Source of the DNA: Meghimatium bilineatum
Lineage: Eukaryota; Mollusca; Gastropoda; Stylommatophora; Philomycidae
DNA length: 64,000 bases
Direction of reading: 5' to 3'
NCBI GenBank assembly: GCA_034231615.1
Contig: CM067306.1
Coordinates: 43,530,094-43,594,093 of the forward strand
Both the position numbers and the translations under genes were made by a program. Positions 20,946 to 30,865 of this stretch are shown here, in pieces (position 1 is the first letter of the stretch; each line of letters opens with the position of its first letter). The notes beneath the pieces are model-generated. The model did not search any database and was not told the origin of the DNA. It worked only from the letters and a program-made list of their open reading frames with translations.

Positions 20946-22432
20946 TATGTTGACAACTTTTCCATTAAGAAGAAAGGAATTCATAAAGAAAACCGATAGA
21001 ATACTGAAACATAACACAAACATTGGATATTGGAACTACAATAGCGCTAATCAGCGCGGCCCAGTTCTTGAACGATTCCTGTATGACTTACACATCATGT
21101 TATTACAGGAGACACAGGATGAACAGTTGAAATTAATGGACTTCGTGTGTCACGTCAATCCTGTAAGCCCAACACACCACAGGAAAGCCATTCTCGTTAG
21201 GCAAGGAATAGCACACACACACTATTGAATTTATCAGCGTGGGATAGAGAGAACAGAGAGCTGCAGGGTGTGCAGATAACATTCCAGGGTAGAAGGTTGA
21301 ATATCATCAACGTCTACATGGGAAATTGCTCCCATATTAAGCCTGACGACTGGGTGTTCATCAGCGAACTTGAGCATCTTCCTGGAGAAATGCTACTGGT
21401 TTGTGGAGATTTCAATGCACGAAATGTCTCCTGGGGAAACCCAAACAACAACCCTCAAGGACTGGCTTTAAATCAAGCGCTACTCGAGACTGACATAACT
21501 CTTCTGAACTGCATGAGCATGATTAGATTAGCAACCACAGAAACAGACTCCGATTCCAACATTAACCTCGCACTGATCTCAGGTCATGGAGCGACAGATG
21601 CGAGATGGACAGCTCTCAAATATCATGGAAGCGACCATTTGCCATGCGCTATAAGTGTCTCGAAAGGGCGTCTTGACAGATTGATCAAGCTTGACCACCC
21701 TTCACCCTTTCAGATATGCGCGCACGAAAGAATCAGTACTTAGCAGCTTGAGGAAGAAGGCCTGGGAACGCAAGTGGGTGAGACCTAAAATCCAACAGCC
21801 CCCATGGTGGAATAAAGAGACATAGGCAATATGGCTACTAAAAAAGCAAGCGATAAAGGATTGGCAACGCATTAGGAAACAGGCAAACATTACACTCAGT
21901 AAGAGACTGAAGGCACAGAGTACAATGAAGAAGACAATAGAGTCTTTTAAACAAGTTGCCGAAGTAGCAAAGAAGATATGTTGAAAACAAATTTACTGAG
22001 TAGGTCACGGCGGACAAAGTATTACACAAGTTTTGGAAACTACATATGTCAATGAAGCGGAGAACAGAATCGAAACCCAGTACAAGCGTGAGGGATGACA
22101 CAGGGCAGACATTGATATCAGATGATATGAAAGGCAGAGCTTTCTTTGATAGATATCTTTAACAAACTAATCAGGGTGACTTAGATCAGCGCAAAGATGC
22201 AGATGATGTCAATGATGTTGAGAACGTACACATACAGAGAATGTTAGAAATTGGAGTATCTGGAGGTGAGGGAAGGAAAAGTAATTTTTTTGGAAAGTCC
22301 CGAAGATCACACAATCAACATCTGACCGGAACTCTGAGTCTACATACACTGGGATGGCTGCTGGAGCGGAGGGCGGAACACTTATGGGCATGTTACGCGT
22401 GCTGTGAAGCCAGTTTCTAATCAAGAATCAAG
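20946..22432 (+). mobile_element. LINE-D copy with internal deletion of RT and most of RNase H
   Basis: The element begins with an endonuclease domain, continues into the linker, and then jumps straight to the extreme C-terminus of the same family. Reading: NIGYWNYNSANQRGPVLERF and MLLQETQDE (catalytic Glu), a one-base frameshift near 21220, LLVCGDFNARNVSWGN and HGSDHLPC, linker QQPPWWNKE, TMKKTIESFKQVAEVAKK, ADKVLHKFWK. After about 22240 it reads MLEIGVSGGEGRKSN and SLHTLGWLLERRAEHLWACY, ending CCEASF-stop at 22420 and a TCAAGAATCAAGAA tail. No RT palm is present. The 37-bp minisatellite flanks both sides, so the already-deleted element probably inserted as a unit. Confidence 0.82.
21225..21743 (+). 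pseudogene. LINE-D endonuclease, main open part
   Basis: A 172-codon frame holding most of an EEP endonuclease: VQITFQGRRLNIINVYMG, then LLVCGDFNARNVSWGN with catalytic Asp/Asn, and YHGSDHLPC at the C-terminal catalytic histidine. The first quarter (20935-21224, with LLQETQ) is in another frame. The family role is target-DNA nicking for retrotransposition; the frameshift makes this copy inactive. Confidence 0.8.
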
Positions 22433-22434
22433 AA

Positions 22435-22640
22435 CCATTTGTTGATACTGAAAGTCAATAAATTATGCAAGTGTTGCATATTACTGTGAGTTGACAACTT
22501 CTCCAAGTGCTGTATATAACTGTGGGTTGAGAATCTCTCCAAGTGTTGCATATTACTTAGCGTTGACAGCTTCTCCAAGTGTTGTATATTACTGAGAATT
22601 GACAACTTCTCCAAGTGTTGCATACTACTTCTGAGTATGA
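22435..22640. repeat. ~37-bp minisatellite, right part
   Basis: Continuation of the 20335-20945 array: CAAGTGTTGCATATTACTG, GAGTTGACAACTTCTC, about 5 units. Confidence 0.92.
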
Positions 22641-23423
22641 AAGAAAGTTTAACGAAACAACTGCAATGCTCATATGAAACCAGATCGTCTACCTTGTATT
22701 TCATGAGGATATTAGGAAAGAACATGTGACAGACAAGAACATATATAGATATTTTTATAGAGTATTCTTCTTCATTTGTTTCGTTCGCCTGGAACATGAC
22801 TAAATCTGAAGTTATGTTTCTTCTATAAGCTTGACTGTGTTTTGTAACTCATACAGAGGTCCTTAGAGTTTTTCTTTCACAGCTGTTTCTCTGGTTCAGT
22901 GTATTTACCTCAGCATTTCATATTCCTGGTAGTGCTAAAGAATGTTCTCTGCTGTCTGTGGTAACTGTCCACACGCGCACATGACTGTGGTTCCAAATTT
23001 GAACTTTGTATACATGTGGTTGTGGAGTCAGTTGAGTATTGTTCTGAGGCGCAGAAAGATAAATTATTCTGATCTGTTCACAATTTGGCAGTCATCTTAT
23101 TTTTTGTCTTTCTTATTGCATTGACCATCTTTTTAAAAAAAATATTAGTTACTGGAACACCTGAGTTATGCCACTGAGGATAATTTAATGCCATAAAAGT
23201 AACATTAATTGACACGCAATAACATTGTTTTAGAAATGATAATATTTATCTCATATTAAACGTCGTAGTAGGAACAATTTAGTCAGAAAGATAAAAAGAA
23301 GATGAAAACGACAGACACAGTTTATTAATGAAAGCATTACCGTGAATAATGCGAGTCTAATGAGAAAGTCTACAAATAAAATAATCTTCATTCAGGATGT
23401 GAAGATAAAGTTGTGTAAATGTT
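22641..23423. other. no recognised feature
   Basis: About 780 bases of unique AT-rich sequence; short ORFs without motifs. Confidence 0.45.
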
Positions 23424-23560
23424 ATACAAATAAATTCAAGTAGAAGGCAGAATAATAAATTAAAAATTCTTGAGGCTAACAGGAATTGAACCAAGTCCGT
23501 TCTAACGGCACCGAATCGCCTGGCAACTAGAGTAAACTGGTTTTTCCGTACTAGAGTAAC
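23424..23560 (-). repeat. tRNA-related SINE, copy 1
   Basis: On the minus strand a B-box-like TTGGTTCAATTCCTG (23480-23494) is followed by a tail region, GTTAGCCTCAAGAATTTTTA and onward, that recurs in copy 2. The A-box side is weak. Confidence 0.6.
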
Positions 23561-23807
23561 CGCATCTCCAAAATAGACAAAGACTTTCAAAGACATTCAA
23601 GACATTTAAACTGCTACTCAAATCACTGAGAACGAACCAGTCGAGACAAGGACCATTGCAACAGCAACGAACATCCTGTAGAAGTATTGAAGTATCCTCA
23701 GTAACACAAACATATTACATTCGTATTCGTACTATAACGACCAATAGGTCTTCTTGTAAACATAAATAACATAGAGACAGTACAATGTTGTTTCAAATAA
23801 TAAAGTA

Positions 23808-23936
23808 TACAAGTAAAGTCAAGTAAAAAGCAAGAGGATAAATTAAACATTCTTGAGACTAACGGGAATTGAACCATACGGTTTCCCACAGCGTTATGTG
23901 AAAATGTGGATTTTCTTAACGCAGGACCACACAAAT
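23808..23936 (-). repeat. tRNA-related SINE, copy 2
   Basis: Same family as 23424-23560: B-box ATGGTTCAATTCCCG (23863-23877, minus strand), then GTTAGTCTCAAGAATGTTTA. Two related copies 380 bp apart in the same direction suggest a local duplication or two insertions. Confidence 0.62.
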
Positions 23937-23939
23937 AAA

Positions 23940-24070
23940 CGGTATTGCACAGATGAAATGTTGGGTTCTATGAACATAATGCTTCACAAAATCAACTTTA
24001 ATGTTCTGACGAAATGTTGGATTCAATGAACGTGGCACCGCACACAATAAATGTTATTGTACAGCTGAAT
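23940..24070. repeat. imperfect ~63-bp duplication
   Basis: GAAATGTTGGGTTCTATGAAC and GAAATGTTGGATTCAATGAAC (starts ~23956 and ~24013), each preceded and followed by related sequence. Confidence 0.7.
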
Positions 24071-24074
24071 TGTA

Positions 24075-24365
24075 GCTACGATAACACTGCGTGATGGTCG
24101 ATGCCTAAACGTGGCAACACCGCCCAACGATCAATATCTAATTGTTTGTGGTGACACTGTCCAACGGTCGATGAGAAAACTATGGCAACACTGCCAAACA
24201 GTCGATGTATAACTGACGGTGGTGACACTGCCCGATGATTAATGACTAACTGTAGTGACACTGCCTAACGATCCATGACTAACTGTAACAGCACTGCCCA
24301 ACAGTCGACGTATAACTGTGGTGACACTGCCAGATGGTCGATGACTAACCTTGATGACATTTGAC
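24075..24365. repeat. ~32-bp degenerate minisatellite, about 9 units
   Basis: Core GGTGACACTGCCCAAC then GGTCGATGACTAACTG, with drift. Confidence 0.92.
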
Positions 24366-24699
24366 CTAATGTTGTTGTCGGTAATGGACATTATTTTAAA
24401 CAAATAATAAAACTATTCACAGTTGCTTGTTAATTAAAACTGTTTAAAAACCACATTTCAAATTAAATAAGTTTGTACAACACTTTGTTCAATTTGTAAT
24501 TTGTGTACAATAACTACTACAAAAATAATGAAATGTTCTTGATGTCAGTGAAATGAACAATTGTCAATATAACTGCGCCTAGTAGATTCATATATCTTTG
24601 GTTTCAATGTTTATAGAGCACTTAATGAAATAAACAGTCCAACCTACAAAGATTCAACAAATCAAACAACAACACATCATCAACAATTCAACAAAAACA
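24366..24699. other. no recognised feature
   Basis: AT-rich unique sequence. Confidence 0.4.
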
Positions 24700-24875
24700 C
24701 ATTTTCTTGTTGTAACCATAAGTTCCATATATTTCTTCTGATTCACTTTGATCCTAGATGATATGAACAGCCAACTCCACTCCATAACCTCCATAGTCGC
24801 ATCTTACAGCATGCATAGAAGGTAGACAGTTCTGCTATTCTATACTCCACTTTCTGACCCCAGCAACATGCGCAC
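24700..24875 (-). repeat. SINE-X, old partial copy
   Basis: ACAGCCAACTCCACTCCATA, CATAGTCGCATCTTACAGCA, then GGTAGACAGTTCTGCTATTC and CTCCACTTTC follow the 33900-34026 part of the full copy, with many changes. Confidence 0.7.
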
Positions 24876-24904
24876 GAGATATCAAAATAGCAAATGTTTC
24901 AAAA

Positions 24905-25685
24905 TTGGTAACGAAAGAGCGAAACGTCAACTTTGTAGAAAATGTCATAAGACAATGTTGGATTGTTCGTAAAATACAACTTTACAATATTACAAAACAC
25001 TCTCACAAAATAATAGCAATATCAAAGAAAGAAAGAATTAGAACTATCTCCAACGATGTTAAACACCTTAAACAAGTAAATGAGTTCACTTACTTAAGAA
25101 GCATTATATCGAGTGAAGTGATAACCAGTACAGAGATACAAAATAGAGGCAACACAACGTACCAGATCCTAGGACAGATGACACGTATTTTCAAGAACAA
25201 AAATGTAAACATATATAGACACTGAAGTTGCATTATACAAGACTATTATTATTCCATCACTGTGTGTCCAGAGCCAAACCTGGACAATGACAGCACTAAA
25301 CAAAAGAAAAATAGTGACAGCAGAAATTACGTCTACGAAGAATACTCGGAATGCCATTAAGAAATAGAATTAGAAACGATAACATCAGACAGACAACGAA
25401 AACAATACTATTATTATAACACACCAAAAGACAACAGATAAATGGTTTTGTCACACTTCCAGAGACTGCCAACAGATAGCATGTCACAAATGGACATGAC
25501 ACATAGACATAACGGTTATAAAGCCAGAGGAAGACCATGTAAAAGATAGAGCACAGAAATCAAAGAAACCACAGGAACAAGCTTGCAAACAGCAAATAGG
25601 AAGGCCATCTCCAGAGAACTCGTCCACCCCTTACGCCGCAAGGCAAACACGGTTCGCAGCGTATAGATAGATATATAGATAGACT
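24905..25685 (+). pseudogene. LINE-E C-terminal region with GATA-rich tail
   Basis: The plus strand reads VKHLKQVNEFTYLRSIIS, then YQILGQMTRIFKNKNVNI, LRRILGMPLRNRIRNDNI and, after several stops, GYKARGRPCKR with TSLQTANRKAISRELV near the end. This is the thumb/C-terminal part of an RT protein of the family whose RT core lies at 48947-50169. The stop codon merges with a TAGATAGATATATAGATAGA tail (25665-25683). It is a 5'-truncated, decayed copy with multiple stops and shifts. Confidence 0.78.
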
Positions 25686-25775
25686 CTCACCAAAAGAACT
25701 TATTAAGCAAATGACACGAGACACATTTATAGTTAAAACACTGATAATTCTGGCATGATTAAAGCTAGCGAGTCT

Positions 25776-26237
25776 CTACAATTCAGGAGATGATATGCAC
25801 CTAGCAAGTCTGTACACTTCTGGAGATGATATGCACCTAGCAAGTCTGTACAATTCTGGAGATGATATGCACCTAGCAAGTCTGTACAATTCTGGAGATG
25901 ATATGCACCTAGCAAGTCTGTACACTTCTGGAGATGATATGCACCTAGCAAGTCTGTACACTTCTGGAGATGATATGCACCTAGCAAGTCTGTACACTTC
26001 TGGAGATGATATGCACCTAGCAAGTCTGTACGCTTCTGGAGATGATATGCACCTAGCAAGTCTGTATACTTCTGGAGATGATATGCACCTAGCAAGTCTG
26101 TACACTTCTGGAGATGATATGCACCTAGCAAGTCTGTACAATTCTGGAGATGATATGCACCTAGCAAGTCTGTACACTTCTGGAGATGATATGCACCTAG
26201 CAAGTCTGTACAATTCTGGAGATGATATGCAGAATTG
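25776..26237. repeat. 36-bp tandem array, about 12.5 units
   Basis: Unit contains CTAGCAAGTCTGTACACTTC then TGGAGATGATATGCAC; units differ mainly at ACACTTC/ACAATTC. The period is a multiple of three, so a 12-residue repeat frame (MHLASLYTSGDD) stays open on the plus strand and others on the minus. Variant units continue after the insertion, at 26501-26560. Confidence 0.98.
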
Positions 26238-26500
26238 TCGTAGTCGTAACCTTTGATAACAGTTACCATGTTGTTCTGACAGGTCGACGTTGTGCTTGAA
26301 ATAGTATGGGTACGGGGTGGGTGGGCTGAACAACAAAGAAACCTGTTGCAAGGGCCAAAGTTGTTCCCTGATGTTGACGTCTGTTTAGGCGGCATTAGAC
26401 GTGAAACACCATCGAGTCGGATGGCTGCTGGAGGAGAGGGCGGATCACTTATGGGAATGCCCCACGTGCTGTGAGGCCAGTTTCTAATCAAGAATCAATA
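26238..26500 (+). mobile_element. mini-retroposon (263 bp) with LINE-D 3' end
   Basis: Discrete insertion flanked by an 11-bp direct repeat ATGCAGAATTG (26227-26237 and 26501-26511). The first ~150 bases (TCGTAGTCGTAACC... to ...GTTGTTCCCTGATG) resemble no LINE coding region that I recognise. The last ~100 read in one frame as VGWLLEERADHLWECPTCCE, ending ASF-stop with AATCAAGAATCAA, which is the C-terminus and tail of LINE-D at 22360-22432. The same element, same 5' start, is at 50984-51253. It is therefore a non-autonomous element likely mobilised by LINE-D, either a SINE with a LINE-derived tail or an extreme internal-deletion LINE. Confidence 0.82.
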
Positions 26501-26565
26501 ATGCAGAATTGCTGCTAATAAGTCTGTACAATTCTGGAGATGATATGCAGAATTGATGCTAGTAA
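26501..26565. repeat. 36-bp array, right-hand variant units
   Basis: About 1.5 units of the 25776 array with AGAATTG in place of ACCTAG. The second unit, GATATGCAGAATTGATGCT, preserves the sequence of the mini-retroposon's uninterrupted target site. Confidence 0.88.
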
Positions 26566-26619
26566 GCCTGAAAAAAAAAATTGTGAGAGCGTTCTAGTGT
26601 AGATATTACCGTTTACTTT

Positions 26620-27243
26620 TTGTTTATTGGTTTCTTGATAAAGGTCCATGCTGAACCACAACATAGAAATGACCGTACTCCTTTTTTTGTGTTGTTGTTT
26701 TTCATTTACATTATTTTACATTCAGTATTTTTTCAATTTATTAGCTTCGGTGTATTAGTGCCGGGGAACACTTCTCCATTATCCTTAGTGTTACCACTTG
26801 TTATTGTGTTGCTGATGTACTCTGTGCTTTGTAGTATATTCTCTGACACTTCCGTTATTATTCACACATGTTCCACATATAGACGATCGAGTGCCGTGTC
26901 TGCATGTTCTCTTTTTAACTGTGCTGTGTTATACCTTTTAGTGTGCTACATTCATATGTCTTTGTTTAAACGTCGATTTACGTCTGCCATTGCACTGAAT
27001 ATAACACGTGTATTTTTAAAATATGTATTCATCGGATATATAGAGAATATTAGAACAATTGAGATGAGATTCGTGATAAATCGAATAGTACCATATATGG
27101 TGAACACTCACAAATATCTGTACATCTTTGGAAAGATATTGATTAGGTACATTCTGTCAGAAGTGTATCAAAGTCGACCAACATCAACAACACAACACGT
27201 TTTCGTGCTTTTTCTCAGTACATTTATCTTGTACTTATTCTGA
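26620..27243 (+). CDS. 207-codon ORF of unknown nature
   Basis: Open from a TTG near 26620 to 27243. The predicted protein is very hydrophobic, rich in Phe, Ile, Leu and Val, with several possible membrane segments in the first 120 residues. No conserved motif is recognised. T-rich DNA favours such spurious hydrophobic frames, so this could be chance; it could also be part of an unrecognised element. Confidence 0.15.
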   Translation: MFIGFLIKVHAEPQHRNDRTPFFVLLFFIYIILHSVFFQFISFGVLVPGNTSPLSLVLPLVIVLLMYSVLCSIFSDTSVIIHTCSTYRRSSAVSACSLFNCAVLYLLVCYIHMSLFKRRFTSAIALNITRVFLKYVFIGYIENIRTIEMRFVINRIVPYMVNTHKYLYIFGKILIRYILSEVYQSRPTSTTQHVFVLFLSTFILYLF

Positions 27244-27639
27244 TGTTTATGTGTCTAACATGTTCCTTCCGTTTGTACAATCACGCTTACAGTGTTGACA
27301 AAATGAAACAAGACACCACATCAATAGAACAGATCTTGCAAAGAGGACACATGAGAAAATGAGTAGGACATTACAAGCGCAGTCAAAGAAGATTAATTTG
27401 GTGTAAAATGTCTGATTGAAGAATTCATGTTGAATAGCGAAAATAAAAATATCCGTTTACATCAATCTGAAATATTGACTAGCATAAAACCACACATGCA
27501 TCTATTCACAGGCTGGCACATTCAATGTCAAAACAGCAATCACGTGTATATACATACCACATACCCTTAAGTAGTGTTTTCTTGCGGGAGGCGGGGGGGG
27601 GGAATCGAAACACTGTCCGATACCCAACTCTATAATAAA
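27244..27639. other. no recognised feature; poly-G at ~27592
   Basis: Unique sequence with a GGAGGCGGGGGGGGGG run. Confidence 0.4.
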
Positions 27640-27855
27640 TCATCATCATCAAATGCCGTCTCCGCAACGAAGGTTGGTTGCAACGGATCTCCAACATCCC
27701 CTGTCTCTTGTCTTGGTGGTGCACTCTGCTAGACTGCAACCTGTCCATCGTGTTATGTTACTCTCCCACTTGTATCTCTGCCTACCTCTTCCTCGCTTCC
27801 CTTTGACTTTACCCTCAAGTAAGGTCTTCAATAAGGTTAGTGTGCCCAACATAAT
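27640..27855 (-). pseudogene. LINE-F C-terminal end (3' part of an interrupted element)
   Basis: The minus strand reads NYVGHTNLIEDLT, then in another frame LEGKVKGKRGRGRQRYKW, ITRWTGCSLAE and GCWRSVATNLRCGDGI, followed by a (CAT)n-like tail on the minus strand (ATGATGATG). This is the conserved end of a common LINE group. Its upstream half lies at 28300-28655, separated by a LINE-C fragment. Further copies of the tail are at 34815-34905 and 63107-63163. Confidence 0.8.
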
Positions 27856-27857
27856 TT

Positions 27858-28250
27858 ATTTTCATTAATTCATTAATTTTCCTTTTGCGCTGAAGTTAGC
27901 GCATAGGGCAGAGGTCAGATCTCTCCAATTCTGTCTGTTCAAAGCTATTCTGTGCAGTTCTTGAATAGTATGAATAATGGCTGTTTTACTTTCTCTAAGT
28001 ATTGTTCTTCTGAGTGTTTCTTTTGGTCTGCCCCTTGCTCTTTGGCCTGTATGTATCCATTAAAGAGACTGGTGGTGTATTCTGTTGGTGTCTGCGCGTA
28101 GGACATGCCGGATGTAGGACCAACAGCGTTTTCTAATAACATATGTGATGAAATTTATGCTGTTTTTCAATATCCGATATTGTAATACACAGTTTGTCAC
28201 AAAATAATTCGTTGGAATGAAAAAAGAATAATGAACTGACTTGTGTAACA
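27858..28250 (-). pseudogene. LINE-C tail inserted in LINE-F
   Basis: The minus strand reads MLLENAVGPTSGMSYAQTP in the main frame and RCWSYIRHVLRADTNRIHHQ in another, then KEQGADQKKHSEEQYLEKV and WRDLTSALCANFSAKGKL. It is the same C-terminal end as at 3150-3425. It splits LINE-F between RQIK and NYVGHT, implying that LINE-C landed after LINE-F. Confidence 0.75.
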
Positions 28251-28299
28251 CAAATCGGTATGGACTTTACGATGTTAGTTGATTAATCCAACCATCGAA

Positions 28300-28655
28300 G
28301 GAGTGACACATACTATATTTTATTTGCCTGATCTTTATTTCTCTTAGTAGTTCTTTCCTCATATTAAGTGTTTTTAGCACCTCTTTATTTGTTTTCTTCT
28401 CTTTCCATGCTGTTCTCCCTATTCTTATATATACCCACATCTCAAAGACATTAATTCTGTCTTATAATTATTTATTTAGTGTCCATGTTTCTGAGCCATA
28501 CATTAATATAGAATAGATTTTATAATTCTCATTTTTAACTTGTTTGTAATTTGTTTAGAAGTATCTATTTTCCTCATGTCATTGAAGGTACTTTTAGCCA
28601 TTCTTATTCTCCTTTTAACTTCTGTTATGTTTGATTGTTTGTTTTGCGTTCGCTC
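28300..28655 (-). pseudogene. LINE-F RT thumb / C-terminal domain (5' part of an interrupted element)
   Basis: The minus strand reads EVKRRIRMAKSTFNDMRKI, ITNKLKMRIIKSILYSMYGS, ETWTLNK, INVFEMWVYIRIGRTAWKEK, TNKEVLKTLNMRKELLREIK and RQIKY. This is a textbook RT C-terminal region (EI..RI..A...F, LYG.ETWTL, R..AFE.W..RR). It resumes at 27855. Confidence 0.82.
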
Positions 28656-29880
28656 CATTGTAACCATCACGGATATCCGTGCGATTTCCGCCGGGAGCGT
28701 GATTACGTTGAGCCACCGTTATGCGCCGTGTAGGCCTAGCACATCCGATTTCGGCATGCCTTGACAATTCGGGTGGGCTACCCTTAGCCTGTGACAGCCT
28801 CTATATCTGTCTCCAGGCACGCGTAGTGGCGACTCTTCGCCCAGACGAATTTTGCTCTCGTTTGACTCGCACAAGGTGTTCCACTGTCTATGAACTTGCC
28901 TCGTGTAATTGGACGTGCTGTGCCTGTGCTCATTGGGCACTGAACCGTTTCTCATCCGTGAGCCTGGTTCCTTAATGGGAAGAACTCAACAGAGGAGTTG
29001 GATCCTGGCTCCTTCGCCCTCTTAGCAGAGGTGTCATTCACCGACATCGTGTACCCCTTGTCCAAGTTCGAGTCTCACACCACGCGTTTGAGAGCAAGGC
29101 GTTCTCGAGATGAGCGTCCTTGCCCCAATAGCGCCTGAGCCCATCAGGTACTGAACCCTTTCTCTCTTCAAGTGTATTTCCGGTGTAGGAAAACCTGACA
29201 GTAGAGTTGGGCCAGGACTACCATCGTTGTCCCTTTCTTGCCTAAGCTCATCGGCTACAGAACCCTTTCTCTTCGCGAGCATATTTCCGGTTTAGGAAGG
29301 CTCGACATCAGAGTTGGATTAGGTCTTCTTGCTTTACCAAACGCCAATGAATGGGTCTGGGTCTCTGTCTGTAAGGAACACAGGTAACTAGAAGCTCGCC
29401 TCGAGCTGACGGAGCTAGTAGTTCCCCTTTCCTAGGGACGTTTCACTTTCTATTTGCAGTTCGCGCTGCCCTCTAGCGCTGTTCTGCCCTTTCATTGTTT
29501 CATTGTACTCGGTATGAAATCTTTTTGTCTCTCGCCATGCATCTACCTTTACGTGCATTTTACATTGGCCGCCCCTCCAATGTTCGGACTGGGACTGACT
29601 AGCTTCACTGTATGTCGACAGTGTCGCTATATGTGGTGATGCTGGTGGTGTCGGAGATATTGTCTGTCTCTTGTGCAGTCAAATCTCTTTCTATCTGCTG
29701 CCTACACATTCTCAGACACGATCCCCAAATGGTTTGGCAGAATCAGCTCGAGCTGCTGTATTTCTGTTTCCAGGGTGCACCGCGTGGAGGTACATTTGGA
29801 ATCTTGGTTATCTGCTAACCCTGGGTCTGCCTAGAGCAATGCGTTCCCTTTGCACCCCAACTTCTGTTATATAATATAAA
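28656..29880. other. GC-rich island with three repeated ~120-150-bp monomers
   Basis: This ~1.2-kb stretch is clearly richer in GC and CpG than the rest of the window. Between 28925 and 29335 three related monomers carry (G)CTCAT..GGC.ACTGAACC, TTTCTC, then AACTCAACA or AACCTGACA and GAGTTGG. Short ORFs run on both strands, none with a known motif. It could be the promoter-bearing 5' region of a retroelement or a fragment of an unidentified element. Confidence 0.5.
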
Positions 29881-29929
29881 GAAATTGTAGAAAAGTGGGA
29901 TTCCTAACAAATAATTCCATGTTTTTCCT

Positions 29930-30145
29930 TCACCATTCGTTCTCAAATTCCTGATAATTTACGATGCAGCCCAGAGAACGGAATGGGTGTGGGTAGCTTA
30001 CACTTAGACTGCGATGTCTCCGTCTGCAACATGCATGACACATCCAACTTCATCATAACTTTGGATCACTATAATCTATGCGATAAGATTGCCAACTTCA
30101 CTTGTATAATGCTCGTCTCTTACTACATGCGTGGTAGATGACATG
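29930..30145 (-). repeat. SINE-X, divergent, nearly full length
   Basis: CATTCGTTCTCAAATTCCTG, then CAGCCCAGAGAACGGAATG, TGACACATCCAACTTCATC, GGATCACTATAATC, ACTACATGCGTGGTAGATGA. This follows the order of the 33745 copy. Confidence 0.78.
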
Positions 30146-30234
30146 TTCTCTGGAATGCAAATCCTACGAAATAACCATTAAAAAAGAGGCGTGTTTATAA
30201 TGGAATTGTCAATAATGAATATAAGTTTTGCGCA

Positions 30235-30655
30235 TCTTCTGTTACATCATGCCGTCCCAAACGTATGTGTACATATCCTCTGTGTCAGCATGCCATCTCA
30301 AACGTGTGTATAAATATCTTCTGTGTCATCAAGCCGTTCCAAACGTATGCGTACATATCTTCTGTGTCATCAAGCCGTTCCAAACGTATGCGTACATATC
30401 TTCTGTGACATCATGCCGTCCCAAACTTATGTGTACATATCTTCTGTGTCATCAAGCCGTTCCAAACGTATGCGTACATATCTTCTGTGTCATCAAGCCG
30501 TTCCAAACGTATGCGTACATATCTTCTGTGTCATCATGCCGTCCCAAACTTAAGTGTACATATCTTCTGTGACATCATGCCGTCTCAAACATATGCGTAC
30601 ATATCTTGTGTGCTATTATAACGTCTCAAGCGTATGTATGCATATTTTATGAATC
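30235..30655. repeat. 41-bp tandem array, about 10 units, with a 123-bp trimer
   Basis: Unit classes differ at CAAGCCGTTCCAAACGTATG versus CATGCCGTCCCAAACTTATG. The order (two of the first, one of the second) occurs twice in a row from ~30330 to ~30576, forming a three-unit higher-order repeat with only a few differences. Confidence 0.95.
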
Positions 30656-30717
30656 ATCATACCGTCAATTGAATATTGCAACAGGTCACGGTTGTGAAAC
30701 TGGGCCGTCACATTCAC

Positions 30718-30842
30718 ACTATCCTACTATCAGATATTTCATAGACTCTATTTTAATATCAGCCATGTCATAGACGCTGTCATAATATCAGAAATTTCAT
30801 ACACGCTGTTCTAATATCAGATATTTCATAGACGCTCTCCGT
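30718..30842. repeat. ~34-bp array, about 3.5 units
   Basis: AATATCAGATATTTCATAGA then CGCTGT, with drift. Confidence 0.88.
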
Positions 30843-30865
30843 CCAAAATTTGTAGACAATTAACT

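Noticed and set aside
25733-26491. 252-codon minus-strand ORF and 153-codon plus-strand ORF with 12-residue repeats
   Set aside because: By-products of the 36-bp array joined to the mini-retroposon; no signal, domain or conserved flank.
26620-27243. Candidate membrane protein gene (207 codons)
   Set aside because: Kept only as a low-confidence ORF: T-rich DNA alone yields such frames, it starts at a non-ATG codon, and there is no motif or splice context.
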